Source of the DNA: Stercorarius parasiticus
Taxonomy: Eukaryota; Chordata; Aves; Charadriiformes; Stercorariidae
NCBI GenBank assembly: GCA_013396915.1
Contig: VWZL01000013.1
Location: 297,579 to 361,578 of the forward strand
Length of the DNA stretch: 64,000 nucleotides
Direction of reading: 5' to 3'
Part shown: positions 42,730 to 54,777 of the stretch, one piece after another
Layout of the letters: every line of letters begins with the position of its first letter
Numbering within the stretch: position 1 is the stretch's first letter
The notes under the pieces: model-generated
Databases searched by the model: none
Told to the model about the DNA's origin: nothing
The model's input: the letters and a program-made list of their open reading frames with translations, nothing else
Program-made: the position numbers and the translations under genes

Positions 42730-45700
42730 TTTAGGGAAAGACAGAGTTAGCAATGGGAAATGGAGCATTTGGAATTGCCGGGATTCCATTAGTTGTTTAT
42801 ATTGGCTTTTGTAAATAATGTGTCAGAGTGTTTGTGTTCCCAGCAGTGGGTTTAGGCGGCAGAAGAAGCGAGGGGAGATGGAAATGCACATCAAAGGAGA
42901 GAGCCCGCTCGGTGCAAATATTCCTGAGGCACATGGTGTGCCTAAGAGTTAATGTTCCCTGTGCTCTGCATAAGCGGATCAGGTGAAAACAGATCAAGCT
43001 CAGAGGTAGGACAATTGCATTGCTTTTTTTTTTTTGCTTGCTTGGGTTTTGGGGGTTTTTTTTGTTTGCTTTTAAACTACCTTATTTACACAGGAGGAGT
43101 TGCCGTTGTCTGAATATTTAGCTGAAGTCTTCCAGAGCGCCTGCTGCCCGGCACTAAAAGGTCTTGGAGCTCTTCAGGCCATGCGTACCCAGGCTGGCCT
43201 CTCTGTTGTAGCTTGCTGAATTCCAGCAGAAGACATCCTCTCCAGCCTGGTAATTTTGCCTTGGAGTGTGTCTGCCCTGACAAGCCAAGGAGCGGTGTAG
43301 GTGCAGGGTTCCAGCGAGGCCCAACCCCGGTGCGCCCATGTGAAACAGTGATCACCTCGCGGACGCTGAACTCTGCGGGATCTCGTATCAACTCTACCGC
43401 TCCCTGTGGCCTCGGCTTTCACGCTTCTTAATCACCCTTGAGTTCTTCATTAAACCCGATACGGTATTTAACGTCTTCATCTATAACTTCAATAATATTC
43501 TACTAAACCGAGCTTCCAGTAAATGGTTGACTGCTGTGTCAAATGTTTTCTTAAAATACATTACGCCGACGAGCTGAAATAGCCTAGCTTCGCTTTTATT
43601 TAAGCAGCATTTCTGATTAATTAATAATCTCTATGAATGTGGTAATTGCAGTCGTACTGCCAGAGAGAGATTCATTTGCATCGGGGCTGAAGCCAAAAAC
43701 TTTTCTGCCAAGTGCACTTCGATCTTCAACAGAGTGAGTTGCCAATGTCTAAGGTGACATCCAGAACACACGGACCAGCCGCTCCGGCCGCTGCCGCCTT
43801 TGTGACTGGGAACTAATTAATTTACGTTTGAGTGAGCAGATTCAGCGTTTCAGGTTTGGGGACAGGACAGCAAGCTCATTCACACACATCAGAGAAATTT
43901 CTAAGAATGATTAAGAAATCTTCATGTCGTTAATGGGCACTTCTGCCGTACGTTTCCTGTCCCTGATAGTTTTTCTTCTGTTTAATTCACATTTTGACTT
44001 CTTGGGTCTCTTCTCTTGCCAACAGCGTTTCAGGCATCTGTCTTGCTGCTGAGTGCCAGCTGTGCTTCTCTGTACCGCTTCAAACAGCTCTTCCTCTTTC
44101 TTCTTTTGCGTTTGGGATCTTTCAGTGTTGTCTTCAACAAAGCCAGCTAACTCAGCACGTTTAAATTTAGAGCTATTATCGCTGCTTCTTGAAATTATCG
44201 GATTAATTTTGGCTACATGTTCTCTTATCAGGCATGCATAATGTTTGCCACCCTAGAGAAGAAGTAACTGTACCGACTAGTTATTAATTGCCAGTAGCAT
44301 TCTGGAGAACAGAAAATGTCAGAAAACAAGTATGTTAATGCATGCAGAAAACCGGGGAAGGTTGGAATCACGGTGTTGATACCCATGAGGTTCACCTTTG
44401 AGCCCAGCAAACAAGGGAGCAGTGGGAGAGAAATTCCGTGCTTCCGTTGTGTCGCTCGTCCGTCGGGCTGGGCTGCGCAAGAGAAAGCGCTGGAACAGGA
44501 CGGTTGCGCCCGCGCAAACGGCAGGTCCTGGATGTAAAAATACTAAAAAAAAAAAAACAAACCAACCACAAAATAGTCGACTTTTTCCTGTGGTCTCGTA
44601 TTTTAAAGAGTTATGGTTATAGCCCTGCCTGGCTCCAGACCTCATCTGGCAGCAGCTGAACTCCTCTGTAGCACAAGCGCAGATGTCTCTGAGGAGTTCG
44701 GTATCCAGCGGCTCTTCAGCCCATCCTGACTTGAGGAAGCGGCGGCAGATGTGGGGGGAGGAGATCTCTTACCTCTCTCTCTTCATTTTCATATGGGGCC
44801 ATGAGAACAAGTTCTGGAGAACCTTCTTTCTAGTGGTGACTTGTATATGCTTTAGGTGGCCCTTTTCATACCTGTTTCTCCCAGTCTTTCAACTGGTTCT
44901 TACTTCTCACCTTGCTTTATTGCTCTTGGGTTTTGGGGTTTTTTTTTTCCTTTCCTCTTTTTTTTTTTCCTTCCTAGTGTGTCATGCCATTTATTTCATC
45001 TGAAGAACAGATTTTACTTGAGATCATAGAAGAGCTTTAACGCAATTAAATAACTTTGTTTTGGTCTGAGGATGCAAATTAAGCAGGGAAGGAAGATGTT
45101 GCATTAATTATTAGTTTAAGAACATTGGCGGGGGGAGGGGGGGAAGTTTAAGCCTTAAGACTTCCCGAAAGAAATACGTTGCATTAGCTGAGTACGTGGA
45201 CTGCGGGGTGAAAGCAAGAGGCGGGCAGCTAGGGATGGCAAGGTAGAATTTTTCTCAAACTAAATATACGGTAGCAAAGTAGTTTGGTAAAATTCACCAG
45301 GCGCTTTATTTATTTGTTTATGGACATTTGCTGGATTCTTTAGAGAGCACTGGAGAAGGGAATACCGTATATTTCTGTCTTTGGTCATATTTCCTGTGAT
45401 TACTTCTGGTGGAGCTTATTCTATCGTTTTAAGAGTAAAAATGCCTTTTTCCTCCCCAGTGCTTTTGTAATAATTGTGTTTTGCCTGGACAGTGCAACGA
45501 GCTTTGCAATCTGGAGCTTAATGGAACTATTTTCTAAGGGAAATGCAGTATAACTTGCTTTGCATTTAACTGAGCTTGATAATTTATACACATATATATA
45601 CACACACATATATTAAAAAAAAAATGTATATATAGCACAGTTAAAGTGGAGATTTCTCATACAGTATGTGGTACCCAGCCTTGTAATGGCTGTGTTAAAG

Positions 45701-47264
45701 TTAAATACACAAGTTGCTACGTATTTTTATGTACGCTTTGATCTTGAATAGTTTCAGAAAACAAGCATTTTAAAGCTAACTGTGTTTAAAAAAGGATTTA
45801 AAAAATATTGCAGCATGCAGAACCAACATATTTATGGTTCAGTTTTGTCCTTGATAGCAAAAATTGGATCTGTTTACCTGCGTGTTTGCTTTTATCCTCC
45901 TGCAAAAGCCAGTTGTTTCTGGCGATCTCTTAGCGCCAGGAAAAATTTCGCTGGTCTCAGTGGTTCCTTCCCAGTCTACGGTTTCACTCGCTGCCAGAAG
46001 CCTGTTTTTGCCCCCCAACCCCCGGCCAGGAATTGCTGTCAGACCTTTAAACCACCAGAGTGGCTTTAGTACTTCTCAATCTTAAGCACACGTCGTATTT
46101 GCTTATCCTCGAGCCCTGGAAGTTCCCGCTGACTTTCTGTGCCAGAACCTGATTTGTGTGGGAAACAGGCCAGGGGACAACACTTGACGTGACGTTCCTA
46201 CCTGTCACCTGCTGTAGCTGCACTCGTAAATGTAAAAAAAAAAGTGCTATTGAGGGATTCTTACTTTTGAATAGCAACTCATTCAAAGGGAATCTGGTAG
46301 TTAAGTCTTTTTCCTGTTTCCTTTTGAATGAAATTCTGATTTATTAATATTTATAGCTGAAGTGTTTCTCTAAAACAATCGGAATGAGAGGTTCACGCTG
46401 TAGGAAGGCTGAATTTAAAATACTGATTATTCTTGGCCTATTCATAATATAATATATTTAAGGCAGTCATTCTTAAAAACATTTTCCAAGCCACTTCAGC
46501 AATGAATTTTCATAAAAATCAACATGGAAAACAGGCATTTTTGAGATGTATCTTCACTCAAGTAAATTTTGACTCACTGTAAAGATTTCCACCAGAGAAC
46601 TGTAAACTTTAGGAGAGAAATAAATCTGGGAGAGATTCTTTATGCTGTCCTCACCTTTTCCCCAAGAGGCTCACGCAAGGCAACAAACTGAACAAAGTAA
46701 ACCCCGCAGCTTGTCCAGCAAACGGCACGTGTGCTGTGCTGAAAAGAGATCTCTGAAATCATACTGGCTGTGATTGAACGTTCTACAATTGTGTCCTATG
46801 TTTGGCATATTTATGCACAAAGGCATGTTATTTCAGCCACCTTTGGGAGCAGATTTAACACGGTCTGACCCGTGTCGCAGCCAGCTGTGGTTTGTGTCGG
46901 CTGCAGTAGGTTCTTTATAACGCTAAAATTTGCCATCAAAACTGTACTGGTATGTGCAAGAATTTGGCTCTGGCATGGAGGAGTAGTTAAAGAGAGCAGG
47001 ACTTCAGGTGGAAAAGTCGACGAAGGTGGGTTCTGGGTGTCCTTGGGGACACAAGAACCACGTGTTGCTTAAATCATTCTTTGCTGGCACCCCCTCATTC
47101 TGCCGACGTCTTATAAACAAAATTCAATCAGAAATTAATTTCAGAATAGTTACAGGGAGTGAAGTGTGGCTCTTAACGACGTTGCTGTATATTTCTATTT
47201 ATTGTGCTTGTTTAAGTGTCCTTTTGCTAAATCTACTTGATCTCTCTGTGTCTTTTTCGTGCAG

Positions 47265-47309
47265 GTTACAAAAGTACGATCTCTTGCAGCCCTTAGGATA
47301 GGAACAAGG
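47265..47309 (+). other. Exon-like segment between strong acceptor and donor
   Basis: Acceptor CTCTCTGTGTCTTTTTCGTG+CAG ends at 47264; a donor-like AAG|GTAAAG follows at 47309/47310. If spliced to the donor overlapping the RDX stop (after 37236), it would replace the stop and add LQKYDLLQPLG before TAG (47299-47301). This is a prediction from splice-site look and phase only; no transcript evidence is available. Confidence 0.25.
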
Positions 47310-50300
47310 TAAAGATCAGCAGAAGACCTGGGGTCTGCCAAGGCCTGCTGTTGCGCTTCTGTAAATCTGGACAGTTTACAGCCCTTTAAATTAGGTGCTG
47401 CCTGGTCCGTGAAGAGTTTTCTGGAAGGACCGGGAAGTGCCGTTACAACATTTCGTTAATGTTTGGTTCTCTCATGGTCTCTCTAAATCTTTCCTTTGTT
47501 GTCTTTTCCCAGGAGAAAATTAGCCTTTTGAAGTATTTAAGCTGTTGTTCTTCCCAGAAAAGCAGGAGATAATGCTAATATGTTAATCTTTAACATGTAA
47601 TGGGACGTGTTAGAGTGACCGGTGATGTGACCCTTCGAAGTGCTCGGGTGTCTTGTAGGCTTTGCCCACAAAGCGACGTAGTGTGGGCAGCCTGACTCTA
47701 TATCCAGCCTGGGTCAAGCGAAATAAGAGTAGATACTTTCCAAGTTTTATTGGTTTTCTACGCGATTTCTAATAGCCTTGATGATACATGAGTAGCGCCA
47801 GGTAATTTTCTAATGTAAAACTCCCTATTTAATATGTCTGTACATATATTTCCAGTGTAAGCACCCGTTGCTACTTGCCTTTTTGTATGCTATTAGGATG
47901 TGCATACTGTGTATACGTAACTGCGTTCAGTTGTGCACCCTGCACAAAAGCCTGAATAAATGGGGTTTAATGTTAATCCAAAGAATCACTATTCATTCGA
48001 TGTTGCTTCTTGCCAGACTGTACCATTTTTTTTTTCATTTCTCTCAGAAGTTTAATTCCTTTTGTGGCATCAATCCAAAGTGGAGTTTCCGGGTATGCAT
48101 CTTGTGCTCAGATAAGCCATGGGAGGCTGGCCTTGGAAGGAATGGATCGCTCCTGAAGGAAAAGGTGGGAGCTGGGAATTGAGTAGAAGGGCACCTGAAT
48201 TATTCCCAAATCCGGCTAGAATCCCCTGGGAATACACCAAACCTTGGAAATGTTTGTCCTCCTCGTGGTGCCTTCCTGCACCATGGCCTCCTGCTCTGGG
48301 AGCTGTGCCGGTGGGTCCGTCGGAGGACTTAGATCTGAGACAGGGGCTGTTGGAGCCTCACAGCGCGTCCCAAGTTGTTAGCTGATAGTGGCCCAGCGAG
48401 GGGACTGCCTCAGTGCCCTGCCAGCCCCCCATTGGCCCGGGACCCTGCCCCGGCTCTCGCTGCTGTGCCTTCCGCTGGCAGCACCCACCGCCTGCGGGAC
48501 CAGCCCCCCAGCCTGGCCGGTGGAGGGGGGTCTCCATCCTGGCAGGGTTTGGGGCCACATCTCTCACCCCTCGGGGCTGCGGGTGGGCTGTGGGTCACCA
48601 CCAGCCTCCGGAGACCCTCCAGAGCTGAGTGGCTGCACAGGAGGAAGCCTCCCCCAACCCCTGACCGGTGGTGGGTGACACCAGGGCACCGCCAGCTGAA
48701 GCGAGACCCTGGCTCTGTTTTTGGAGGGTAAGGTCTGGGTTTAGGACCTCAGGAGGAACATAAAATCCAGAGCTGTGGGACTTCAGGGACTGCTTTGCAC
48801 ATTGAGGCCAGCACTGGCACCATGGGACCGACTTGCTCAGCACTCAGGCGGTTCTTTTAAAATCGTTTCTGCAGCCTCTCTTGCCCCCACCGTGTGGGGG
48901 TTAGAGATGTCCCTGCTGCTCAGGGGAACCAAGGCACGGTGGCCTCCATGAATTTTATCTCTAGCCAGATTTTAATGTGTTTCTGCAATGACCACAACTT
49001 TAGAAGCAGCCTTCTCCAAGACGGTGTTTTCTTCAGGTTTCTAACAGTAAAAGGTAGTAAGACCCTTTAATGCGGATGCAGCCGCAGTACAACGGCAAGA
49101 TGTTCCCAAAGATTTTATTTTCTGCTGTGCTGCCTTTGCTGATGTCTGCCCACGATGGGTTTTGGCTTCTGTTGTCAGCGTTGAAGGTCTCTGGTGGATG
49201 TCCTGCAGAGGGGGAATCACGCAGGGCGATGTCCCTCAGCAGCCAGATTTAAAAATAGAAACCTGCACGGAAGCGATTGCGACGTAATGAAAGCTCCGGG
49301 CTCTTTCCGGTGGTAGCTTTCTTCAAAACATAGCTGCACTGATGCGGCTGTAACAGATCAGTTGGGCCGCTCCTTGGCTGGTTCCCACCTGCTGCTGGCA
49401 GATGTGGGACGGGTGGCAGCTCCCCACCGGTGGCGGCTGGAGGACCCATCCCGGGGATGTCACCTCCTCCGCTGCAGCGGCCGCTTGGTGCAAGCCTCGA
49501 TGGCTGAAAATCGTCACGGTCTTCTGTGTGGGGTGAGAATGGTGGGAAAACCACAGGAGGTCTCTCCGTCACCCTGGGGGAGGCAGGATCTTGCCCTGGT
49601 GAGGAGGACGTGGTTGTTGAAACAGCAGATTGGTATTGACCCATAGGTAAAGGTCTGCCTGAGGTGGTGTTGTAGCAGAGGTGTACGATGAAAGACACTG
49701 TCCTGCCGGGAAGGAAAGCGTGAATTCAATCGCGCCTCTGAATACCCAGCACGAAAGAGGCTGTAAGGCCTGGGCTGTCAGGCAGCAAGCGACTTGGTCA
49801 CCACTTGAAGTGGTGTTTTCCCTCCCGGTCGCCCTCACCTCTTGCCTCCGTGCGATTTCCTCGCCCGGTGGCCAGCCAGCGGCTCTGCTGGTCCTGCTGG
49901 AACTTGGTCATGGCGCTCTCCTCTGGTTTCACAAGTGGTCTTTGCAGTTGTGGCCGCAGCGGGGTGCGGGTTTGAAGGCAGCTGGGCTGCCGACGGCCAG
50001 GACACGCTCCGAGGGCCCGGCCGCCTTGCCACCCCACTGCACAGGGACACATCCCAAACCTACATACATCTTGGGGTTTGTTTTCCCCATTTTTTGTCAC
50101 GGCATGACTGGAGTTCTGCTGCCGCTTTGCTGTCCGTAGTGGATGTGGGCTGGAAGTCAGTGAATGGAAGCCCTCACACCTCCCCAGCCGCGGGAGCCAC
50201 CCGCGGCCATGCTCACTGGCCCTCAGCAGGGGGGTGGTAGCCCACTAAAGTAGTTTTAAATGCCAAAAGAAAAATGTGGGGTGAACAAGTTGAATTTCAT

Positions 50301-50824
50301 TAAAATTCTGATCGAGGTTTAGAATAGGGCAGCAGCCCCATTCCCTGGCACCACGTGGCACGCTGAGGCTTTCCATTTTTATCACGCTGACATTTTCCGT
50401 TCTCTGGAACAATTCCATAGAGGTAGCCCAAGCCGTCCACGAGCAGCTCTGTTCTGCTGCGTCCTGTGCGCACGGAGCTTCACCGGTAATTACACCACTT
50501 TGTCGCAGCCGGAGCCAAGGGAAACTCATTTCATCTTGTATAAAAATAAATCAATAAACAAACAGAACATCATCCCTCTCCGCAGTTCCTGGGGCACCTG
50601 CCTCTCCTGGGCCGTGGTGACCGTGACGAGATCAGGGCAGAGGCTCAGTCTGCGGACGTGGGGATGGGTTAGGGCCGAGGGCCACCGTGGGCTGCACCAC
50701 CCCAAAACCACGTTTCACTGGGGCTGAGCCCCAGCAGGTCGCTGGTTGTCGCCAGTCTGCAAATATGTGGCTCATCCCAGAGCCACCAACTGCTGGAGCA
50801 GCCGGAGGTGCTACCGTGGTCTGC

Positions 50825-50862
50825 AATAAAAAAAAAAAAATAAAAAAAATAAAAAAAAAAAG
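50825..50862 (+). repeat. A-rich tract starting with AATAAA
   Basis: CTGCAATAAA runs directly into a 33-nt stretch of almost only A with two T interruptions. It could be the decayed poly(A) tail of a retroposed transcript or a simple repeat; no parent gene was recognised upstream. Confidence 0.8.
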
Positions 50863-52037
50863 AGCATTTCTGTTTCTGAAATTGGCCAAATATAAATTAA
50901 ATCCAGGTTTGTGTGTGCCTGAAAGCTTTTCCTAGGTGGATGAAACCCAAATTCCTTCTCCCTGCCTCCCGAGCACCACTGGCCAGACCCCAGTGCAGTG
51001 TTCGTCCTCTTTCCAGCCCCTTCCCGTGGGATGGAGCGTTGGGTCGCCCCAGCCACCACCGCACTCTGGTTCTGGGGGGCTCTGTAAGACGAGCCTGGCT
51101 GGCGCAAGGGACCTGCCTGGCCAACACCCATCGCCTGCTCCTTATCCCCCACACTCCTCCTGCTTACGCTGCACCCGCCTCATGAAAATTAATAGCGGTG
51201 TTTAATTTCTGCCATACCCACCTGCTGCTCTTGGTAAGCTCAGCTGTGTCGCAGGGGGGGGAACAGGACCAGGAGAAGAAGAAAAAAGCCCAGCCCTTTC
51301 TATGGGGGCCATTAAGAGAGAGACCAGGGACACGTGCACGCCTACCACGGGGTGCTCACACGTACGTCCCAGTTATCGGCCATGGGGGGAGAGGGGCACC
51401 CTGGCTCCTCACCCCACCCCCTGGTCCTGCCCTGAGGGACTCCAGTGAGGACAGGTCTCCCCGCTCCCCTGCAAGCTGGTTTCAGGCAGGTCCTCCTCAG
51501 TCTGGAGCTTTTCCCAAGTTCTCCTTGGAGAGGCTTGTGGGGTCCGATCATCCCCAGGGATGGTCAGAGAAATGCAGGGCAGCGGCTCCTTCCCGGTGGT
51601 GGCTGTAGGGCCCCGGGAGCCTGCCATGCGGTCGGGAAGGGGCAGTGAAACAAGGTGTGCAGCAAACCGGAGCGGTGGAGGCTATTTCAATAATTTCCAA
51701 CATGTTGCTGCCTCTGCCACACTGGGGGGTCTCAGGAGTGGGTCCTGGGGCTGCTGAACACAGGTCCTTTGTCATGACGCTGAAGAGCAGGCTGAGGGTG
51801 GCATTTAATGCCTGCGCTTCTAATGTGCCCGGTTCCTCCCCAGCTTTTGTTTACAGCCACAGTAAACTTTTGGAGCCAAGGGGACAGTTCGTGCGCTGGA
51901 GCAGAAAAATCTCTCATACATTTCTTCAGCGCAGAATGAGCTCCAAGATCCTGTGAGGCTGAAGGACGCTGCCTGGAGCTGCCAAAGCGACGCTGTCCTG
52001 CCTGGAAATGGCCTCGCAAGGAGCGTCCCTGTGTGAC

Positions 52038-52066
52038 TGTACAACCACCACCCGTGTGGTTGTACA
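52038..52066. repeat. 11-bp stem-loop
   Basis: TGTACAACCAC at 52038-52048 and GTGGTTGTACA at 52056-52066 are exact reverse complements with a 7-nt loop. Isolated; function unknown. Confidence 0.8.
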
Positions 52067-54140
52067 ACAGCCTCCCCTGTAGCTCCCCTGGACAAGGTCA
52101 TGCAGGGTGTCTAGTTTAGGTTTCTGCTGCTGGATGACTGATGGAGCCTCTTCATCTCCAACGTAACAACACTTCAACCTGCATCGGGAGCCGCTGGGAT
52201 CCCATCAGGCTCTTGCTAAAGCCATCACAAGGGAAATTTGTAACCTGGTAATAGGCTCCCCAGTGCTCCCTTGCGTGATGCAGGCCAGCACATCCTCGTG
52301 GGACTTAAAGACGCAACTGCATTGGGGAAACTCACTTGCCTTGATCAGCCCAAGGGAGAAATCAGAGCTACAGAGGAGAGGCCTTGGGCAGTGGCATGAC
52401 CACCATCCAAAGAGACCACACCAGATTACAGAAGCACCAGCAGCTCAGCAGCTTGATCAAAAACAGGCTGGATTTGGCATTCTTGAAGCAATCGTGTAAA
52501 ACTAAACCCAACTCATGTCAGCAAAACACCTATGAAGACACCAGCGTGCCCAGGGACGTGCCAAATCACACTTGTGGCTTTGCACCTCCTGAATTATCCA
52601 GTACACCAGTTTCCTCAATAAACGAGGAACAAGCACGACTCCAGTAGTGGCTGTGAGGTCTCACGGAAGAGAAGGGCTGGGAACGCTGATGTTTAAAGCG
52701 ATTGGTTGGGCGAGATCAGCTGCAGCACTTCTGCTGTGCGTCCCCCAGTGTTTAACACCGCCAGCGACAAACGTTCTGTCTGGGACACACCGGGTGGAGC
52801 TTTGCTTCTGCGTGCTGCAGTGGGCTGAATGCAGCATCTCAACTGTAAACATAAGCAATGAGCTCAGTAATTAAGCAATTTTTAAGGCACTTGTGGCTGG
52901 AAGCTGCGCTCTGGGGGTGCCTGGCCCCCTCGCAGGAGAGAAGACCAGCACCCCCCAGCAGGTACCGTCCTGCAGAGCAAGAGCTGGAGCATCCTACAGT
53001 CAAGAGTCAAACAGGGAAGCGAGCGGCTCAACCAGGGAAGCGGCAACTCTTTTTTTAGAAAATAACTAACTTCAGCATGCTAAAACAACTACATAGCAGA
53101 AAAATTAGAACCTGTTCATTAGGTCTTGTACTGGGCTTACGACCCAAGCTCAGGATGTGCTCCAGGCCCCGTTGCCTCTCGCTCTCTGCAGGGACAACGA
53201 GCTGGTGGCTGCGGTCGGCTGCGGGCATGAGCGCAGCCCGTCTGCCCCTCAGCTCTCCGATTTACAGCTCGCAGCTTTGGAGCAGCTCAGCTTCAACACA
53301 TATGCCCCCTCCGCCCCCAACCCTGCAGTTTGCTTCTGTGTCTGAAATGGGTGAAATGGGTTTTTCTCTTCTCTTACCCTAAGCAATGCCTTTGAGGGAA
53401 CTGTGACTTGCAGGAAAAACAACTCGTCTTCTCTTTAGCGCGTCTGGGTGGGAGCTGCAGGTCAAGCAGAGCAGGACAGGGCCCTCCGAGACACGTGTGT
53501 GTGGGGTCTTCAGACAGCTCTGCTCAGCCTGACAAACACAGCAGGAGTAATTCACACCTCCGAGGCCATAAACTGAGCCCTTCCTTTACTTGGGCTCTGG
53601 GGGATGGAGCCTCTGCCCTCCAAAACTGCATTTTCTTGCCAGGTGAATAATATGATACTATTTTAAAGAGTGTAAGGGAAGTGTGCAGAGGATGCTATTT
53701 AATTTCCTCATCTGCTGCAAATAAAGTATTTCTGGATCTATCATGCAGAGACGCAAATGCTTTAGAGAGAGAGGCTTTAAGCAGCTGGCCAAACAGGCCG
53801 GCAGCGCCGTGCCGGGCAGATCAGTGGCCAAGGAAACCTCACCTCGGGTCACCCATCCAGCTCTTCCTGCTGGAGAAGTGATCGTCCACCCCACTGCATA
53901 TGTACACACTCTTTGCTCAGGCTCCAAGCTTTGATTTACGGAAAAGCAGCTCCAGCAAGTCAAACCGCACTTCAGAAAAAACCAGCGTATTTCTATGCGG
54001 CAAGCGCCAAGGCTCCACTGAGCTAGAGGCGATGGCAGCAGCTGGGCCAGCGATGCCCCAGCACCCCCCCAGCCCCACGGCCGGCGACAAGGCAACGGTG
54101 GGGCTCCAAGTCCAGTTTCCCAGATCAGAAAAACACAACG

Positions 54141-54777
54141 TGTTGCGGGCGGAGTGATTAACTTCACTCGTAAGAGAGTAGTGGTGACATATTTATTAAT
54201 ATAAAACAGTGATTTAACAAAGTTAGTAGTGAATGGGACAGTGTTTTATGAGATTCAATGGCAAGGCACACTTGGTTACTTACTGCATAGAGGCCAGGGT
54301 CAGACAGAACTGTCAGGGGGACCCTCCCGTTGACTCACGAGGTTCAGAAAGGACCTCCTTGCTTTCTAAACTCCTTCTCAGAGAGGAGTCTAGGTGCGGC
54401 TGGATCCAATCTTAGTCCCAGACTTGGGCAGCGGGACTAAAGGATTATATATGCGCAATCAATCCTTTATATCACTTAGCTAAGATTTCAAAGTTAGCAT
54501 GCTATTAACCACTTACCGAGAATCTGTTGCAGCAAGGAATCTCTCAACCTTGAGGAGTAACCTTGAGCGGGCATCCCCACTCAAGGGGAGATCCTGGCAT
54601 GCCGCTCGCTGCCGTGCAGGAGAGCTCAACGGGCTCTTGGGCTGTCTGCTATTTATAGAGTAAGATAATTGACCTATAGTCATATTTGCATAGCAACAAA
54701 ATATCTAGGTCCCCATTCCAGATGGTGCTTGGCTGTGTTGTCAGCCATCCCCCAAAGTCCAGGTGCAACTCATCACA
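54141..54777 (-). mobile_element. Endogenous retrovirus LTR, antisense, probably solo
   Basis: About 637 bp bounded by TG at 54141 and CA at 54776-54777 on the + strand, i.e. TG...CA on the - strand as well. Read on the - strand it has LTR order: an octamer ATGCAAAT (54684-54691), a TATA box CTCTATAAATA (54650-54660), then about 460 nt later AATAAA (54192-54197), and an end in CCGCAACA. No primer-binding site or polypurine tract is seen next to it and no retroviral gene follows, so a solo LTR is most likely. No clean target-site duplication was found, so boundaries are approximate and the family is unknown. Confidence 0.65.
54650..54660 (-). promoter_or_regulatory. TATA box of the LTR (antisense)
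   Basis: CTCTATAAATA on the - strand, with an ATGCAAAT octamer 24-41 nt upstream at 54684-54691. If active it would drive transcription leftwards into the GC-rich block. Confidence 0.5.

Larger units (their letters stand above)
41229..48100. other. Intergenic, no supported gene
   Basis: AT-rich to neutral sequence between the antisense CR1 and the GC-rich block. Two exon-like segments (42542-42729 and 47265-47309) have good splice acceptors but no recognised product. T/G low-complexity runs lie at about 43023-43070 and 44930-44970, a G-rich run at 45128-45145, and an AT/AC microsatellite at about 45586-45634. Other open frames are short and unsupported. Confidence 0.6.
48101..54140. other. 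GC-rich intergenic block, no recognised gene
   Basis: GC content rises sharply here compared with the AT-rich flanks, with CpG-containing patches (for example 49470-49490, with GCGGCCGC at about 49478). Many overlapping open frames occur on both strands, as expected from GC-rich noncoding sequence; none has a recognisable domain, initiation context or splice structure. Contains an A-rich tract at 50825-50862 and a short hairpin at 52038-52066. A lncRNA or regulatory region is possible but not shown. Confidence 0.6.

Noticed and set aside
44316..44659. Three overlapping frames on both strands
   Set aside because: Mutually exclusive frames in GC-richer noncoding sequence with an A-tract inside; none looks like a known protein.
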